In this document: positions 1-9,927 of the stretch, in pieces
Layout: the number at the start of each line of letters is the position of its first letter
Position numbering within the stretch: the stretch's first letter is position 1
DNA from: Spirochaetaceae bacterium
GTDB taxonomy: Bacteria; Spirochaetota; Spirochaetia; SZUA-6; Bin103
Length of the DNA stretch: 64,000 nt
Direction of reading: 5' to 3'
Assembly: GCA_028820215.1 (NCBI GenBank)
Contig: JAPPKD010000367.1
Span: forward strand, 1-64,000
Made by a program: the position numbers and the translations under genes
The notes under the pieces: generated by a model
Database searches by the model: none
Seen by the model: the letters and a program-made list of their open reading frames with translations, nothing else
Told to the model about the DNA's origin: nothing

Positions 1-304
1 CTGCAAATCGGCGGACGCGCCTGTTCTTTTCCTACCCCTCGATGAATAATCCGGGTTCAAGGTAGTCGGTTGACGGTCGCCGAGGCGTTCGCCGCGACGG
101 CACGCGTGTGAAACAGGATGCTACAGGAGAGGAGGCGTCGATTGACACCCGGGTCGACACACCATAACTTGAGGTCCCCGATCCACCGATGTCGCGTGGC
201 ATCGACCCACGCTACTCCGGTTCAGCAACTGCAACCATCGCGTCATCACCGTCAAGTGAGACGCTGTCGGTGAGAAACGACCAACTTAGAGTAGAGGTTG
301 AACG
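1..304. other. non-coding stretch at window edge
   Basis: No gene is recognised here. Short open frames exist but none has protein-like composition or a convincing start. The last part contains the leader of the DUF4268 gene, with a weak purine-rich AGAGG about 10 bases before its ATG. A promoter may lie here but I cannot place one. Confidence 0.5.
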
Positions 305-1271
305 ATGGCGGAAGGAACACTCGCAGACATTCAGCTCGTCGATCTTCGCGATATTTGGGCTAGTGAACCACACGATTTTACGCCATGGCTAGCCGAAAAC
401 ATATCGAAGTTGGGAACAGCGCTCGGCTTGGAGCTCGAACTGCGCCAACGGGAAGCGGATGTCGGCGGGTTCTCCCTGGATATTCTCGCGTCCGACCTGA
501 GCAGAGACCGCCCGGTTATCATAGAGAACCAACTGGAGACGACCGACCACGATCACCTTGGGAAGCTCCTCACTTACGCCGCTGGATTCGATGCCAACGT
601 AGTCGTTTGGCTCACGCGCGAATTCCGCGACGAGCATCGACAAGCCCTCGACTGGCTGAACCAGCGAACCGGTGAAGATACCTTGTTTTGGCGTAGTTGT
701 CGAGCTCTGGAAGATTGACGGGTCCAGACCGGCTCCTCACTTCAATCTGGTAGCGGCTCCTAACGACTGGCGGAAGGAGAGCGTCAGCAGGGCCACGAAG
801 CGGACCACTGGCAGCCTTTCAGAAAGAGGCGAACGTTATCAGGCCTTCTTTCAAAGGCTCATAGACACTCTCAGGGAACAACACCGATTCACTACGGCCA
901 AACGGGCTCAAGCGCAAAACTGGTACGTTTTCGCGTCCGGTGACCGGCGATTCAAGTACGGAGCCAACTTTACCGCCCAACAGCAGGCTCGAGTGGAAGT
1001 TTATATCGACTCCGGCGATGCACATGAAAACCATGATCTCTTCGATAGCATGAAGAAACACAAGGAGAGCATAGAATCCGAACTTGGATACGCCCTTGAC
1101 TGGCAATCACTGGAGGATAGGCGAGCGTGCCGGGTAGCGACTGACCGTGCCGGAACCATCGATGAGAGTGATGATGTGCTCGAGGAGATTCATGACTGGA
1201 TGGTCCAGCGCTTGCTCGACTTCAAGAAGGTATTCGACAGCCACCTGAGAAAACTCACTGGCCGCAGATAG
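305..1271 (+). pseudogene. DUF4268 / PD-(D/E)XK-like nuclease, frameshifted
   Basis: Two consecutive open frames together form one DUF4268-type protein of about 322 residues. The first (305-718) carries the N-terminal nuclease-like fold, including the FSLDILA strand and the IENQ strand that usually stands for the E-x-K of PD-(D/E)XK enzymes. The second (from about 690, ending 1271) continues with the family sequence GVVVELWKI, the FNLVAAPNDW stretch and the C-terminal DUF4268 domain. The frames join at the four-T run 686-689, where one T too many (or two too few) moves reading from frame 2 to frame 3. The rest is well preserved, so this is a recent lesion, an assembly error or, less likely, a programmed shift. 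Proteins of this family often sit near restriction or defence genes. The region is AT-richer than its neighbours, suggesting transfer. It converges with the GH32-like gene 25 bases downstream. Confidence 0.85.
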
Positions 1272-1296
1272 GCATCCGTCGCCATCTCCGACGGAA

Positions 1297-2640
1297 TTAG
1301 CGGGGTTTCGGCACTTCGCGCACCTCGAGCGCGAGCACGCGGGCCGCGCCTCCGTGGCTGACGATCGAAAGATGGCCGCCGTTCCGTTCGTAGGTACGCC
1401 CGACCATGGCCAGGCGGTCGTCGAGAAAGCACTCGATGACCGTGCCGAGCACGAAGATCTGCAGCGTGATGACCGGCAGCGCGGCATCGCCCCAGCTCCG
1501 GTGGTACGGGCCGAGCTCCAGCGAGCGGCGGCCGGTGTGAACGGTGAGCGGGACGCCGCCGCTGCCGTCGGGGCCGGCGCGCAGCCCGATGGTGAGGATG
1601 GCGTCCTCCGCGAGGTCGACCGAGCACCGGACCAAGCAGTCCGCGGGCACCGGGCACCGATAGCCCGTTGCCGGCAGGTCGAATCCTCCATCCGCCGACT
1701 CGTGGGTGACGTCGACGAAAGAATCCACCACCTCCCGGACCGGACGAACGCGAAGGTGGCCGTCGTCTCCCTGGAATAGCTCGCGCGGGAGGTTCATCAC
1801 CGAATCGTCGTGGTCCCCGGACAGCGGTCCGAAGTAGATGTGGCGGCGGCCGTCGAACAGGCGCTTGCCGGCCAGCAGCAGGGTGTTGTCGAGCTGGGCC
1901 GGCACCCCGTGCGTGAACGGCCCCTCGACGTGCCGCGCGCGCCGGATGTTCTGGCCCCGCCTGGTGTAGAGCAGATGCCAGTAGTCGCCGAGGCGAAACA
2001 GGTCCGGGCACTCGGGCGCTCCGGTCTGGCCCTCCAGCAGCGGCGGGTCGAGGATCAGCGGCTCCGCCGGATTCCAGGAGACCAGGTCGGTCGATACCAG
2101 CCGGCCGATGCCGGAGAAGTCCGAGTCGGCCAACCCGGCGCACAGCAGCATCCACCACTCACCGGACTCCTCGTGCCGGAACACGAACGGATCGCGGAAG
2201 TCGCGCGGATGATAGACGGCGCCGTCCGCGCCGAAGCAGTGGTCGCGGAGCTTGTACCACGTCACCAGGTCGGTGCTGGTTGCGTGGCAGATGATCTCGC
2301 CACCGTCAGGGTTCTTCGGGTTGTGGCCGGTGTAGAAGATGTGGAACACGCCGTCGTGCTCGACGACGCAGCCGGTGAACATGTCCCGGCCATCCGGGCC
2401 GAGCGGGTCGTTCGGATCCCGCTCCAGGGCGGTCGGCAGCTCGTGCCAGTGGACGAGGTCGTGGGAGACGATGTGGTCCCACGGCACCCCGCCCTCGGTG
2501 TCACAGCGGATGTAGAAGACGTGGTACTGGCCGTCGTGGAAGAACGGGATGGTGTCGCACAGCCTGCCGCGCGAGGATCGGAAGTGCAGCGGCGAGCTGG
2601 GACTGGCAGCGACCGGGACGCCGTCCGGGTGGGATCCCAT
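1297..2640 (-). CDS. GH32-like glycosidase (five-bladed propeller)
   Basis: The 447-residue protein resembles the GH32/GH43 beta-propeller superfamily. Candidate catalytic positions are Asp29 in the CDTIPFF segment (place of the NDPNG nucleophile), the FRDP motif at 148-151 (transition-state Asp150) and the GAPECPDLF segment with the probable acid/base Glu210. A beta-sandwich-like C-terminal domain follows from about residue 310, as in GH32. No signal peptide is visible, so it probably works on imported oligosaccharide. The ATG at 2640 is chosen because it overlaps the stop of the upstream gene by one base (TGATG), a translational-coupling arrangement. An in-frame extension further upstream would run through that gene and is rejected. 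GH32 enzymes usually cleave beta-fructosides, but this divergent branch may have another substrate; the neighbouring GH101/129-like enzyme is its likely partner. Confidence 0.8.
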   Translation of the reverse strand: MGSHPDGVPVAASPSSPLHFRSSRGRLCDTIPFFHDGQYHVFYIRCDTEGGVPWDHIVSHDLVHWHELPTALERDPNDPLGPDGRDMFTGCVVEHDGVFHIFYTGHNPKNPDGGEIICHATSTDLVTWYKLRDHCFGADGAVYHPRDFRDPFVFRHEESGEWWMLLCAGLADSDFSGIGRLVSTDLVSWNPAEPLILDPPLLEGQTGAPECPDLFRLGDYWHLLYTRRGQNIRRARHVEGPFTHGVPAQLDNTLLLAGKRLFDGRRHIYFGPLSGDHDDSVMNLPRELFQGDDGHLRVRPVREVVDSFVDVTHESADGGFDLPATGYRCPVPADCLVRCSVDLAEDAILTIGLRAGPDGSGGVPLTVHTGRRSLELGPYHRSWGDAALPVITLQIFVLGTVIECFLDDRLAMVGRTYERNGGHLSIVSHGGAARVLALEVREVPKPR

Positions 2641-4739
2641 CAAGCCCCCTCGGCGACCACCTTGACCGGCACGCCGGCGGCCAGCGTCAGGGTCAAGCGC
2701 TCCCCGTCCACGGCGTGCTCGGGCGCCGGTCCCCGCCCCTCGGCGCTCAGGCTGTAGAGCGCCAGCTTCCGCCCGCGAAGCCCCGGCGGCAGCGTCCACT
2801 CGCGGCGTCCGCCGCGCAGGCTGTAGCAGTACACGCCGTCGCCGAGCGGCACGAACCGGTCATCGCCGTCGGCAACCACCAGGTCGCCCCAGGTCACGCG
2901 CAGATGGTCCGGCCCGTCGATGCACACCTGCGCTTCCACGCCGCCCGCATAGCGGATCCGGGCGCCGGCGCCCTCTTCGTCCCACGACAGCATCTCGCGC
3001 TCCAGGTAGAACAGGTTGAGCAGCGATCCGAGGTAGATCCGATCCACGATGTCGTCCCAGTTGTCCAGGAACGACAAGGTCGCCCGCGTCTGCTCGTGCA
3101 GCCACGGAAAGTACTCCAGGAACTGCTCGTCGCCGAGCGAAGAGCGGCTGACCGGACGGTAGGTGATGTCCTGGTGGAAGGACTTGCAGATGCCGTAGTC
3201 CCTGGTCGTGGCACCGCCGTAGTGGTCGCCGCGGCCGCCGCCCATCACCTTGCGGTGGAAGATCTGCCGCGAGAGGTCGCTCGCGTCGTGGTGCCAGAAC
3301 GCGGCGTTCAGCAGCGTCGGGTCGATCGGCAGGCCGTTGTACCCCTCGCCCGACACGCTGATGCCGCGGTCGCGCAGCCACTCGACGATCGGCAGCATGC
3401 CGCACACCAGCTCCTCGGTCACGCCGATTCCGTCCGGGTCCGCGCCCGGCACGCAGTTGGTCAGCCGGATGTTGTCCATGTGGATCGTCCGCTCCACCGG
3501 GATCACCCGCATCATCGCCTCCAGGCGGCGGAAGATCGCGCCGCTCTCCACGTCGCGGGTATGGGAGATGCCGGCGACGACCGACTCGTCCCAGGCCTCG
3601 CCGTTCTCGTCCCACACCGTGCCGTGCGGATCGTAGCGGCGGCCCAGCAGCGCCTCGTCGTAGTCCTTGCTGGTGCGGTGGGCATCGTCGATGTTCGTGT
3701 GGTAGCTGAGCAGTCCGCCCAGCTCCTTGCACGTCGCCGCCAGCGCGCGCAGCTCCTCCGGGGTGCCGATGTTGTGGTTGTACAGGTCGAGCGCCGGGTA
3801 GGCGGCTTCCGGCTGCTGGCTGTTCCAGCTGACGAGGAACACGGCCTGCGGGAGACCGTCGGTCACGTGATGGATCGAGCGGATGATCCGCTCGCACTCC
3901 TCGATGGTCGCGCTGACGCCCACCTCGGGATAGTCGCCGCTCATGTCGCAGAGGATCTTGTACCAGAGCGACGTGCGGTACACGGAATCGCCGTCGGGCA
4001 GGCGGCGGTTGAGCCACAGGCGGTAGTCGCTGGCGTCCACCCGTCCGTCCTGGTTGAGATCGCCCAGGAAGACGACATCGGCCTCCAGCGGCGGCACCGA
4101 GCGGTCGCGCACGCGATGCCGGTACTCGCCCAGGTGAATCTCGCACCGCCCCCCGGCGTTCCGGTGCGCCTGCGGAAACAGCGGGTAGTTGGAGTGCAGG
4201 AACGCGCAGACCGACTCCGGCTGGTAGAGCGCGCCGTAGATCAGCGGCACCGGCTCGACCTCGTCCCGGGCGTCGCCGACGGCGCCGTCGGCGTCGCGCA
4301 GCCACATCTTTCCCATCGCCTTGTCGTCGGGCTCCGTCGTGAACATGCGGAAGTAGCGGAACGTCGGGTCGTCGCAGACCAGCAGGGGGCTGTCCACCCA
4401 CTGCAGGCTCTCGAGCGGCGCGCGCTCGTCCTCGATACCCTGCATCCGCAGCGAGAGCGTGGCGCCGGCAAGTGAGAAGGCAAGCTCGAAAGCGATCCCC
4501 TGCTCCGGGACCACGACGCGGTAGCAGCGGCCGTCCGGAATGGCTCGCGGCTCGACTTCCAGATCGTCCATGCGGTGCTCGGCGCCGTTCACGCGCAGCG
4601 TCCCGCTGCGGCTGCCGCCAAAGGCGCGGCCGGTGGGGAGGTGGCGATACCCCCGCACCAGCGGCAGGTTTCCGTCCAGCTCCACCTGCAGCTCCGGGCT
4701 CTCGAGAATCACCGTTCCGCCGTTCCTGTCGTCCTGCAC
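2640..4739 (-). CDS. predicted GH101/GH129-like glycoside hydrolase, copy A
   Basis: This is a 699-residue protein with an N-terminal beta-sandwich region, a central TIM-barrel-like region and a C-terminal beta domain. Likely catalytic segments are HMDNIRL (Asp422, nucleophile position) and SVSGEGYNG (Glu465, acid/base position), spaced as in GH101/GH129 alpha-N-acetylgalactosaminidases. A Ca-binding-type loop DLNQDGRVDASD lies at 227-238, similar to an EF-hand or dockerin half, and is shared by the two paralogues at 7942-11895. The start is GTG at 4739, supported by AAGGAGG nine bases upstream. No signal peptide is seen. It is first in a two-gene unit with the GH32-like gene (one-base overlap). 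The gene is certain; the family assignment rests on motif pattern by eye and could instead be another TIM-barrel GH family. Confidence 0.7.
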   Translation of the reverse strand: MQDDRNGGTVILESPELQVELDGNLPLVRGYRHLPTGRAFGGSRSGTLRVNGAEHRMDDLEVEPRAIPDGRCYRVVVPEQGIAFELAFSLAGATLSLRMQGIEDERAPLESLQWVDSPLLVCDDPTFRYFRMFTTEPDDKAMGKMWLRDADGAVGDARDEVEPVPLIYGALYQPESVCAFLHSNYPLFPQAHRNAGGRCEIHLGEYRHRVRDRSVPPLEADVVFLGDLNQDGRVDASDYRLWLNRRLPDGDSVYRTSLWYKILCDMSGDYPEVGVSATIEECERIIRSIHHVTDGLPQAVFLVSWNSQQPEAAYPALDLYNHNIGTPEELRALAATCKELGGLLSYHTNIDDAHRTSKDYDEALLGRRYDPHGTVWDENGEAWDESVVAGISHTRDVESGAIFRRLEAMMRVIPVERTIHMDNIRLTNCVPGADPDGIGVTEELVCGMLPIVEWLRDRGISVSGEGYNGLPIDPTLLNAAFWHHDASDLSRQIFHRKVMGGGRGDHYGGATTRDYGICKSFHQDITYRPVSRSSLGDEQFLEYFPWLHEQTRATLSFLDNWDDIVDRIYLGSLLNLFYLEREMLSWDEEGAGARIRYAGGVEAQVCIDGPDHLRVTWGDLVVADGDDRFVPLGDGVYCYSLRGGRREWTLPPGLRGRKLALYSLSAEGRGPAPEHAVDGERLTLTLAAGVPVKVVAEGA

Positions 4740-4855
4740 GATGTGCGACCTCCTTGCGCGGCCCCTGTGTTATACGCGAACGCCGTGTCCGGCAAGTGTC
4801 ATCCGCTACGGCGAGCGACCGGCCGGGCTGCTGGTATGCTGCGATACGGACGACG
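4740..4855. promoter_or_regulatory. divergent intergenic region with strong RBS for the minus gene
   Basis: This 116-base gap separates the minus-strand GH101/129-like gene from the plus-strand Schlafen-type pseudogene. CCTCCTT at 4749-4755 reads AAGGAGG on the minus strand and fixes the GTG start at 4739. The promoter of the two-gene minus operon should lie in this gap, but I see no clear -35/-10 pair. Confidence 0.55.
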
Positions 4856-5687
4856 ATGGAGTGGGCCGAGGTCGAGCGGCGGATCCGCGCGGGCGAGGAT
4901 GCCGTTACCGAGTTCAAGCGCGGTGCCGGGGACATGCGGGCGGTCGGCAAGACACTGTGTGCGTTCGCAAACGGCGCCGGCGGCCTCCTGGTACTCGACA
5001 TCGACGACACGGGGGCGACCGTCGGCGTCTCGGCAGACGCCGCAGCCGGCGCGTGATGACGATCTGCGCAACGCCAGCGTGACCGATGAGCTCGACGGCG
5101 TGCTGAGGCCCACGCTCTACGGGCTGATGGTGTTCGGACGCGATCCGCAGGCGTATCCGCACACGCTGAGCCTGTTCGTGCAGTGCGCCGCGTATGGCGG
5201 CACGGACCAGGCGGCCGAGGTTCTGAGCGCCGGGGAAGCAAAGGGACGGCTGGCCGATCAGGTGCACCGCGCCATGGGCTGGTTCCGCAGCCTTGGTCGC
5301 AGAGAGTCCTACGAGGGACTCCGCCGCCGGGACATTCCCCGCCTGCCGGAGCCTGCGCTGCGAGAGGCGCTGGTGAATGCGGTCATCCACCGGGACTACG
5401 CGATCAGCGGGTCGCAGGCCATGCTGGAGGTGTTCGACGACCGGATCGTCGTGACCAGCCCCGGCGCACTGCCGAACCACATGACGGTCGAGCAGGCGCG
5501 CAGCGGCGGCGTCCCGCGCTCGAGGAACGAGATGATGGCCAACGCCATGGTCGTAGCCGGCCTCATGGAACGCCGCGGGCGTGGCTGGCTGACGATGCGC
5601 CATGCCATGCGGGAGTTCAACGGCACGGAGCCCGAGCTGGCGAGCGATCCGGACAACCGCTTCGTGCGGGTTACGCTCCACCTGTAG
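4856..5687 (+). pseudogene. Schlafen/AlbA_2-type ATP-binding protein, internally deleted
   Basis: The ATG at 4856 begins a typical AlbA_2 N-terminus: VTEFKRG, then TLCAFANGAGGLLVLDIDD, about 55 residues. The frame stops at 5056. The C-terminal part resumes in another frame from about 5066 with TLYGLMVFGRDPQ, REALVNAVIHRDY, LEVFDDRIVVTSPGALP and the terminal winged-helix-like GLMERRGRGW segment, ending 5687. Intact members of this putative transcriptional regulator/ATPase family are over 400 residues. Here the middle, perhaps 100 or more residues linking the two domains, is absent, and the remaining halves are out of frame. This is therefore a deletion plus frameshift, not a sequencing slip. 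It stands alone between two glycosidase units and is probably an old insertion in decay. Confidence 0.85.
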
Positions 5688-5750
5688 CCTGCGACCGGCC
5701 ACGGCGCTTGACCACACCGGGCCGCCGTTGCACCGTCCGGCCGGCGACTG

Positions 5751-7951
5751 ATGGCGGTATCGATGGAAACGCGACCGGACATCCTCATTGCCGACTTCGA
5801 GGGTGACGGCTGGAGCGAGTGGACGGCCGAAGGCACCGCCTTCGGCCCCGGGCCGACGCGCGGCCCCCTGCCGGGTCAGGTGGAGGTCACCGGCTACCTC
5901 GGCGGCGGCCATGCCTCCAGCTTCCACGGCGGCGACCCGGCGCTGGGGCGGCTGATCTCGCCGCCGTTCACGGTCGAGCGCCGCTACCTGAGCTTCCTCA
6001 TCGGCGGCGGCCGGCACACCTACTACGGCAACAACGACCCGGGCTACGTGGCCGTCAACCTCGTTCACGAGGGGCACGTCGTCCGCACGGCGCCGCGCAG
6101 CCAGTGGGAGCCGGACGGTTCCGACCACCTGGCGTGGGACTGGTTCGACCTTGCCGACCTGGAAGGAAAGCAGGTTCGGGTGGAGATCGTCGACCAGCAC
6201 ACCGGCCCGTGGGGCCACATCCTGGTCGACCAGATCGCGCAGACCGACACGCCGCCGCTCCCGCTGCCGTCGTTCGCGGGGCGCCGCTTCCGGGCCGACC
6301 ACCGTTCCTCAACCTGCCCGTCAGCCTCGGTTCATCCTTTCGGGAGATACAGATCACCGGCGGAGGTCGGACGGTCGCGTCCAACACCGTGAGCCTGGCG
6401 CACGACGATCCGGACTTCTGGGTCCCGGTCGACCTGTCGGCCTGGAAGGGCATGGACCTCGCACTGCGCATCGAGGAGCTCGACGCCCCTAGCGCGCCGC
6501 CGGCCGCCGATCTGCTGGCGGCCGTGCGCATCGGCGACCGGATGATCGGCTGCGACGACCTGTACCGGGAGCCCGGCCGGCCGCTGCTTCACTACTCGCC
6601 GCGCCGCGGCGCCTCTTCGGACGCCAACGGCCTGGTCTGGTTCGACGGGGAGTGGCACCTGCACTACCAGCACGTGCCGTGCAACGTCACGCCCGGCAAC
6701 TCCAACTGCAACTGGGGCTGGGGCCACGCGGTCAGCCGCGACCTGGTGACGTGGGAGGAGCTTCCCGACACGCTCTGGCCCGACGAGCGGGGCGTGGCCG
6801 TCTCCGGCTCGTGCGTGGTCGACCACCACAACTCGTGTGGCCTGGGCAGCCCCGACCGCCCGCCGATGGTGATCTTCTACACCGCCTACGGAGGCTCCAA
6901 CCGGCTGTCGCACGGCCGGTCGGTGGACGTCTGCATCGTCTACAGCACCGACCGGGGGCGCACCTGGCGCCCCTACGACGGCAACCCGGTCATCCGCAAC
7001 ATCGACCGCGGCAACCGCGACGCGAAGGTGTTCTGGTACGCCGCCGGCGGGCACTGGGTCATGGTGCTCTACATCCACAACGACGTTCACTTCATCCTGA
7101 CCTCCACGGATCTGCTGCGCTGGCAGTTCCGGAGCCAGGTGAACGGCATGCACGAGTGCCCGGAACTCTTCGAACTGCCCGTGACCGGCGAGCCGGGCAC
7201 CAGCAGGTGGGTGTTCTTCGGCGCGAGCTGCGACTACTACCTGGGCACCTTCGACGGCACGCGCTTCGTGCCGGAGACGGACATCATCCGCTTCAAGTAC
7301 ACCGACGGCAGCCTGTACGCCTCACAGACCTTCAACGACGCGCCGGACGGCCGGCGCATCCTGGTGGCCAAGGGCCAGGTGAGCGGCCTGAATCCGATGC
7401 TGAACAGCCTCATCAGCTTCCCGATCGAGCTGACCCTGCGGCGCACGGACGAAGGCCTGCGGATCCATCAGAACCCGGTGGCCGAGCTGGACCGCCTGCG
7501 CTTCGACACCGTGAGCGTGCCTGACGGGACGATGGTGAGCCATGACACGCCGCTTTCGGTGCGGCCCGCCGGCCGGCTCCTGGACATCGAGCTGGAACTG
7601 ACGCCGGCCGGCGCCGCCGCGCTCACGCTGGAAATCCTGGGGAAGGAGATCCGGCTCGACCTGCAGGCGATGGAGCTGCAGTTCCATGAGGCGCTGGAGG
7701 ACAACGACGTACGGGCGCCGCTGGTCCCGGTGGACGGCCGACTGGACCTGCGGCTGATCGTCGACACGATCTTCCTGGAGATATTCAGCGCGCGCGGCCG
7801 CTACTACACGCCGGTCCGGTGTGCATTTCCTGAGGCCGCCGGCGCCGTCCGTCTGCGGACCACCGGCGGAGCCGTGCGCGTGGACCGCCTGCGCGTTCAC
7901 GAGATGCAGTCGATCTGGGAGCGGCCGGCGGAGGCGGGCCCTCAAGCCTGA
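5751..7951 (+). pseudogene. GH32 beta-fructosidase-like enzyme with N-terminal sandwich domain, frameshifted
   Basis: The reading frame starts at ATG 5751 (or 5763) and encodes an N-terminal beta-sandwich/carbohydrate-binding region with the GRHTYYGNN and DQHTGPWGHILVDQI segments typical of large levanase-type GH32 enzymes. Near 6303 reading must move by one base (one base appears lost in CACCGTTCCTC) to continue as FLNLPVSLGSS, a catalytic propeller and a C-terminal sandwich, ending 7951. Active-site motifs are conserved after the shift: the SSDANGLVWFDGEWHLHYQ segment (Asp nucleophile), NRDAKV (Asp) and HECPELFEL (Glu acid/base). Total length would be about 733 residues. All other family features are intact, so an assembly error or a very recent mutation is plausible. 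It converges with and overlaps the next minus gene by 10 bases. No signal peptide is visible. Confidence 0.85.
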
Positions 7952-9924
7952 TCTGCCAGCGTCACCTTGTAGGGCACGTACGGCGGCATCCAGTGGAAGT
8001 CGATGCGGTCGTGCCCGATCCGGTACTTCCATCGGGCGGGCAGCGCCTCGTCGTGCTCCTCGACGCCGTCGCGGGTCAACGTGACGATCCTCAAGGGCTT
8101 GCCGTGCCATTCGGCCGGCAGGACGAAGCTCTGCCGGTCGCCGACCGGTGAGTAGAGGTACAGCGCGTCTCCCAGCGGGATGCAGCGCGTGTCGTTGTCC
8201 CTGGCGATCACCATGTCGCCGCGCACGACCGTCATGGTGTGCCGGGACGTGATGTCCACGACGGTGCCGTCGTCGTACTCGATGTGGACGTCGTCCGGCC
8301 ACGTGCCGCGGGCCACCACCATCTCGCGCTCCAGGAAATAGAGGTAGAGCAGCGTGCCCAGGTAGATCCGGTCGACGATGCCGCGCCAGTCCTCCAGGTA
8401 GCTGACCTCGAACTCGCGGCGCGCGTACGAGAAGTCGACGTGGATGTTCGAGCCGATCCCGTAGTCGCGGGCGTACAGCTCCCCGAAGTGTCGTCCCGGG
8501 CCGCCGCCGACCATCTTGCGGTGCAGCATCTGCCGGCCGATGAGGCCGCAGTCGTAGTGGAACCACCCCGAGAACAGCAGCGGTCCGTCGATCGGCATGC
8601 CGTTCGTCCCTTCGGTGGTGAGGCTGATCCCCTTCTCCTTCAACCAGTCCGCCATGGGCAGCAACCCGCAGTAGAGCTCCTCCAGCTCACCGATGCCGCC
8701 GAAGTCGCGGCCGGCCGTGTTGCAGATGCGGGTGTTGTCGACGTGCAGGGTCCGGGCCACGGGCACCGTGCGCATCATCGCTTCCATGCGCCGGCGAAAG
8801 TGGCCGAGCTCCCAGTCCAGCGTGTGCACGACGCCGCAGGGACGCCCGCCGTCGGACGGATCCCAGTCCATGGCGGTCATGTAGGACGGGTCCCAGTCCG
8901 GGCTGTCGGGATAGGCGTCGTCGATGTTGATGTGGTAGCTGACGGTCGTGTCGTAGCGGCGCTCGCAGTCGTCGATGGCCCGCAGCAGGCGGTGCGTGCC
9001 GCCGGCGCGCGGATTGACCTGGTCGATCGACGGGTAGCGGTCGTCGTGCCCCTGGTATTGCCAGCCGGCCATGTAGATGAGCTGGGGAAGGCCGTCGGCG
9101 ATGTTGTGGATGGCGCGGACGATCTCCGTCATCTGCGGGAAGGTGGTGAACACCTGGTCGTTCTTGACGGTCACGAAAATCTTGTAGGAGATCGTCGAAC
9201 GGTACAGCTCGTCGGCGTCCGGCAGGGTGCGGTTGACCCAGAGCGCCCAGTCGCTCCAGTCGATGGTCCCGTCGCCGTTGTAGTCCTGCAGGAAGACGAC
9301 CTTCACGTCGAGCGGGAACATCGTCCGCGAGCGCACCCGGTAGCGGTAGTCGTTGAGGGCGACCGAGTAGCCGCCGGGGCCGTTGGCATGGCGCTCCGGC
9401 AGCAGCGGGAAGTTGCTGTGCACGAAAGCGCATAGCTTGTCGGGGTGGTAGACGCAGCCGCGTATCACGTCGCACACGGCCGGGTCGCCGCCGGCCGGGT
9501 CGCCGCCGACCGAGCCGAAGTGCTCCCGCCACCACTTCTTGCCGTTGTCGCTGGGCTCGGAAGCCGAGATGCGGGCGTAGCGCCAGTCCCGGTCACCTAC
9601 CTGCAGCAGCGGCGAGCCGCCGAAGCCGAGCATGTCGAGCGGGCCGGAGACGCCGTCGATCCGTAGCCGCAGGCAGTCGGCCTCCAGGTCGAACCGGTAG
9701 TCGAACGAGATGTCGCCGCAGGTGACGTGAAATGCTGCCGAGGTGGCGGTTGCGGAGCACTCGAGGGCGAGTTCGCTCCACGCCACCGCGGCGCCGTCGA
9801 TCACGAGCGGCGTGGCGTCCGGATCGCCGAGCAGCGTCTGGCCGGTGGCGAGATGGGTGTACGACGCGACGACGGGAATCCCGTCGTGGAGCTGCACGCG
9901 CAGCGTTTCGTTCTCGAGCAGCAT
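7942..9924 (-). CDS. predicted GH101/GH129-like glycoside hydrolase, copy B
   Basis: A 660-residue paralogue of the 655-residue protein encoded immediately upstream, and a more distant relative of copy A at 2640-4739. Domain order is an N-terminal beta-sandwich (1-200), a Ca-loop-like DYNGDGTIDWSD segment (214-225), a TIM-barrel-like core with VSYHINIDDAY and the predicted catalytic pair HVDNTRI (Asp396) and LTTEGTNG (Glu438), then C-terminal beta strands. No signal peptide is visible. ATG 9924 lies only three bases after the stop of the upstream copy, so the two are co-transcribed and probably translationally coupled. Family assignment is by motif pattern and not certain, and the enzyme could be a related clan member. 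Confidence 0.7.
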   Translation of the reverse strand: MLLENETLRVQLHDGIPVVASYTHLATGQTLLGDPDATPLVIDGAAVAWSELALECSATATSAAFHVTCGDISFDYRFDLEADCLRLRIDGVSGPLDMLGFGGSPLLQVGDRDWRYARISASEPSDNGKKWWREHFGSVGGDPAGGDPAVCDVIRGCVYHPDKLCAFVHSNFPLLPERHANGPGGYSVALNDYRYRVRSRTMFPLDVKVVFLQDYNGDGTIDWSDWALWVNRTLPDADELYRSTISYKIFVTVKNDQVFTTFPQMTEIVRAIHNIADGLPQLIYMAGWQYQGHDDRYPSIDQVNPRAGGTHRLLRAIDDCERRYDTTVSYHINIDDAYPDSPDWDPSYMTAMDWDPSDGGRPCGVVHTLDWELGHFRRRMEAMMRTVPVARTLHVDNTRICNTAGRDFGGIGELEELYCGLLPMADWLKEKGISLTTEGTNGMPIDGPLLFSGWFHYDCGLIGRQMLHRKMVGGGPGRHFGELYARDYGIGSNIHVDFSYARREFEVSYLEDWRGIVDRIYLGTLLYLYFLEREMVVARGTWPDDVHIEYDDGTVVDITSRHTMTVVRGDMVIARDNDTRCIPLGDALYLYSPVGDRQSFVLPAEWHGKPLRIVTLTRDGVEEHDEALPARWKYRIGHDRIDFHWMPPYVPYKVTLADQA

Positions 9925-9927
9925 GCG

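Noticed and set aside
189..392. 67-codon open frame overlapping the start of the DUF4268 gene
   Set aside because: No RBS and no protein-like pattern; it overlaps a better-supported gene.
2630..2799. Upstream start for the GH32-like gene giving 500 residues
   Set aside because: The extra residues are antisense-like and Ala/Arg-rich and would overlap the upstream gene by 160 bases; the TGATG junction favours 2640.
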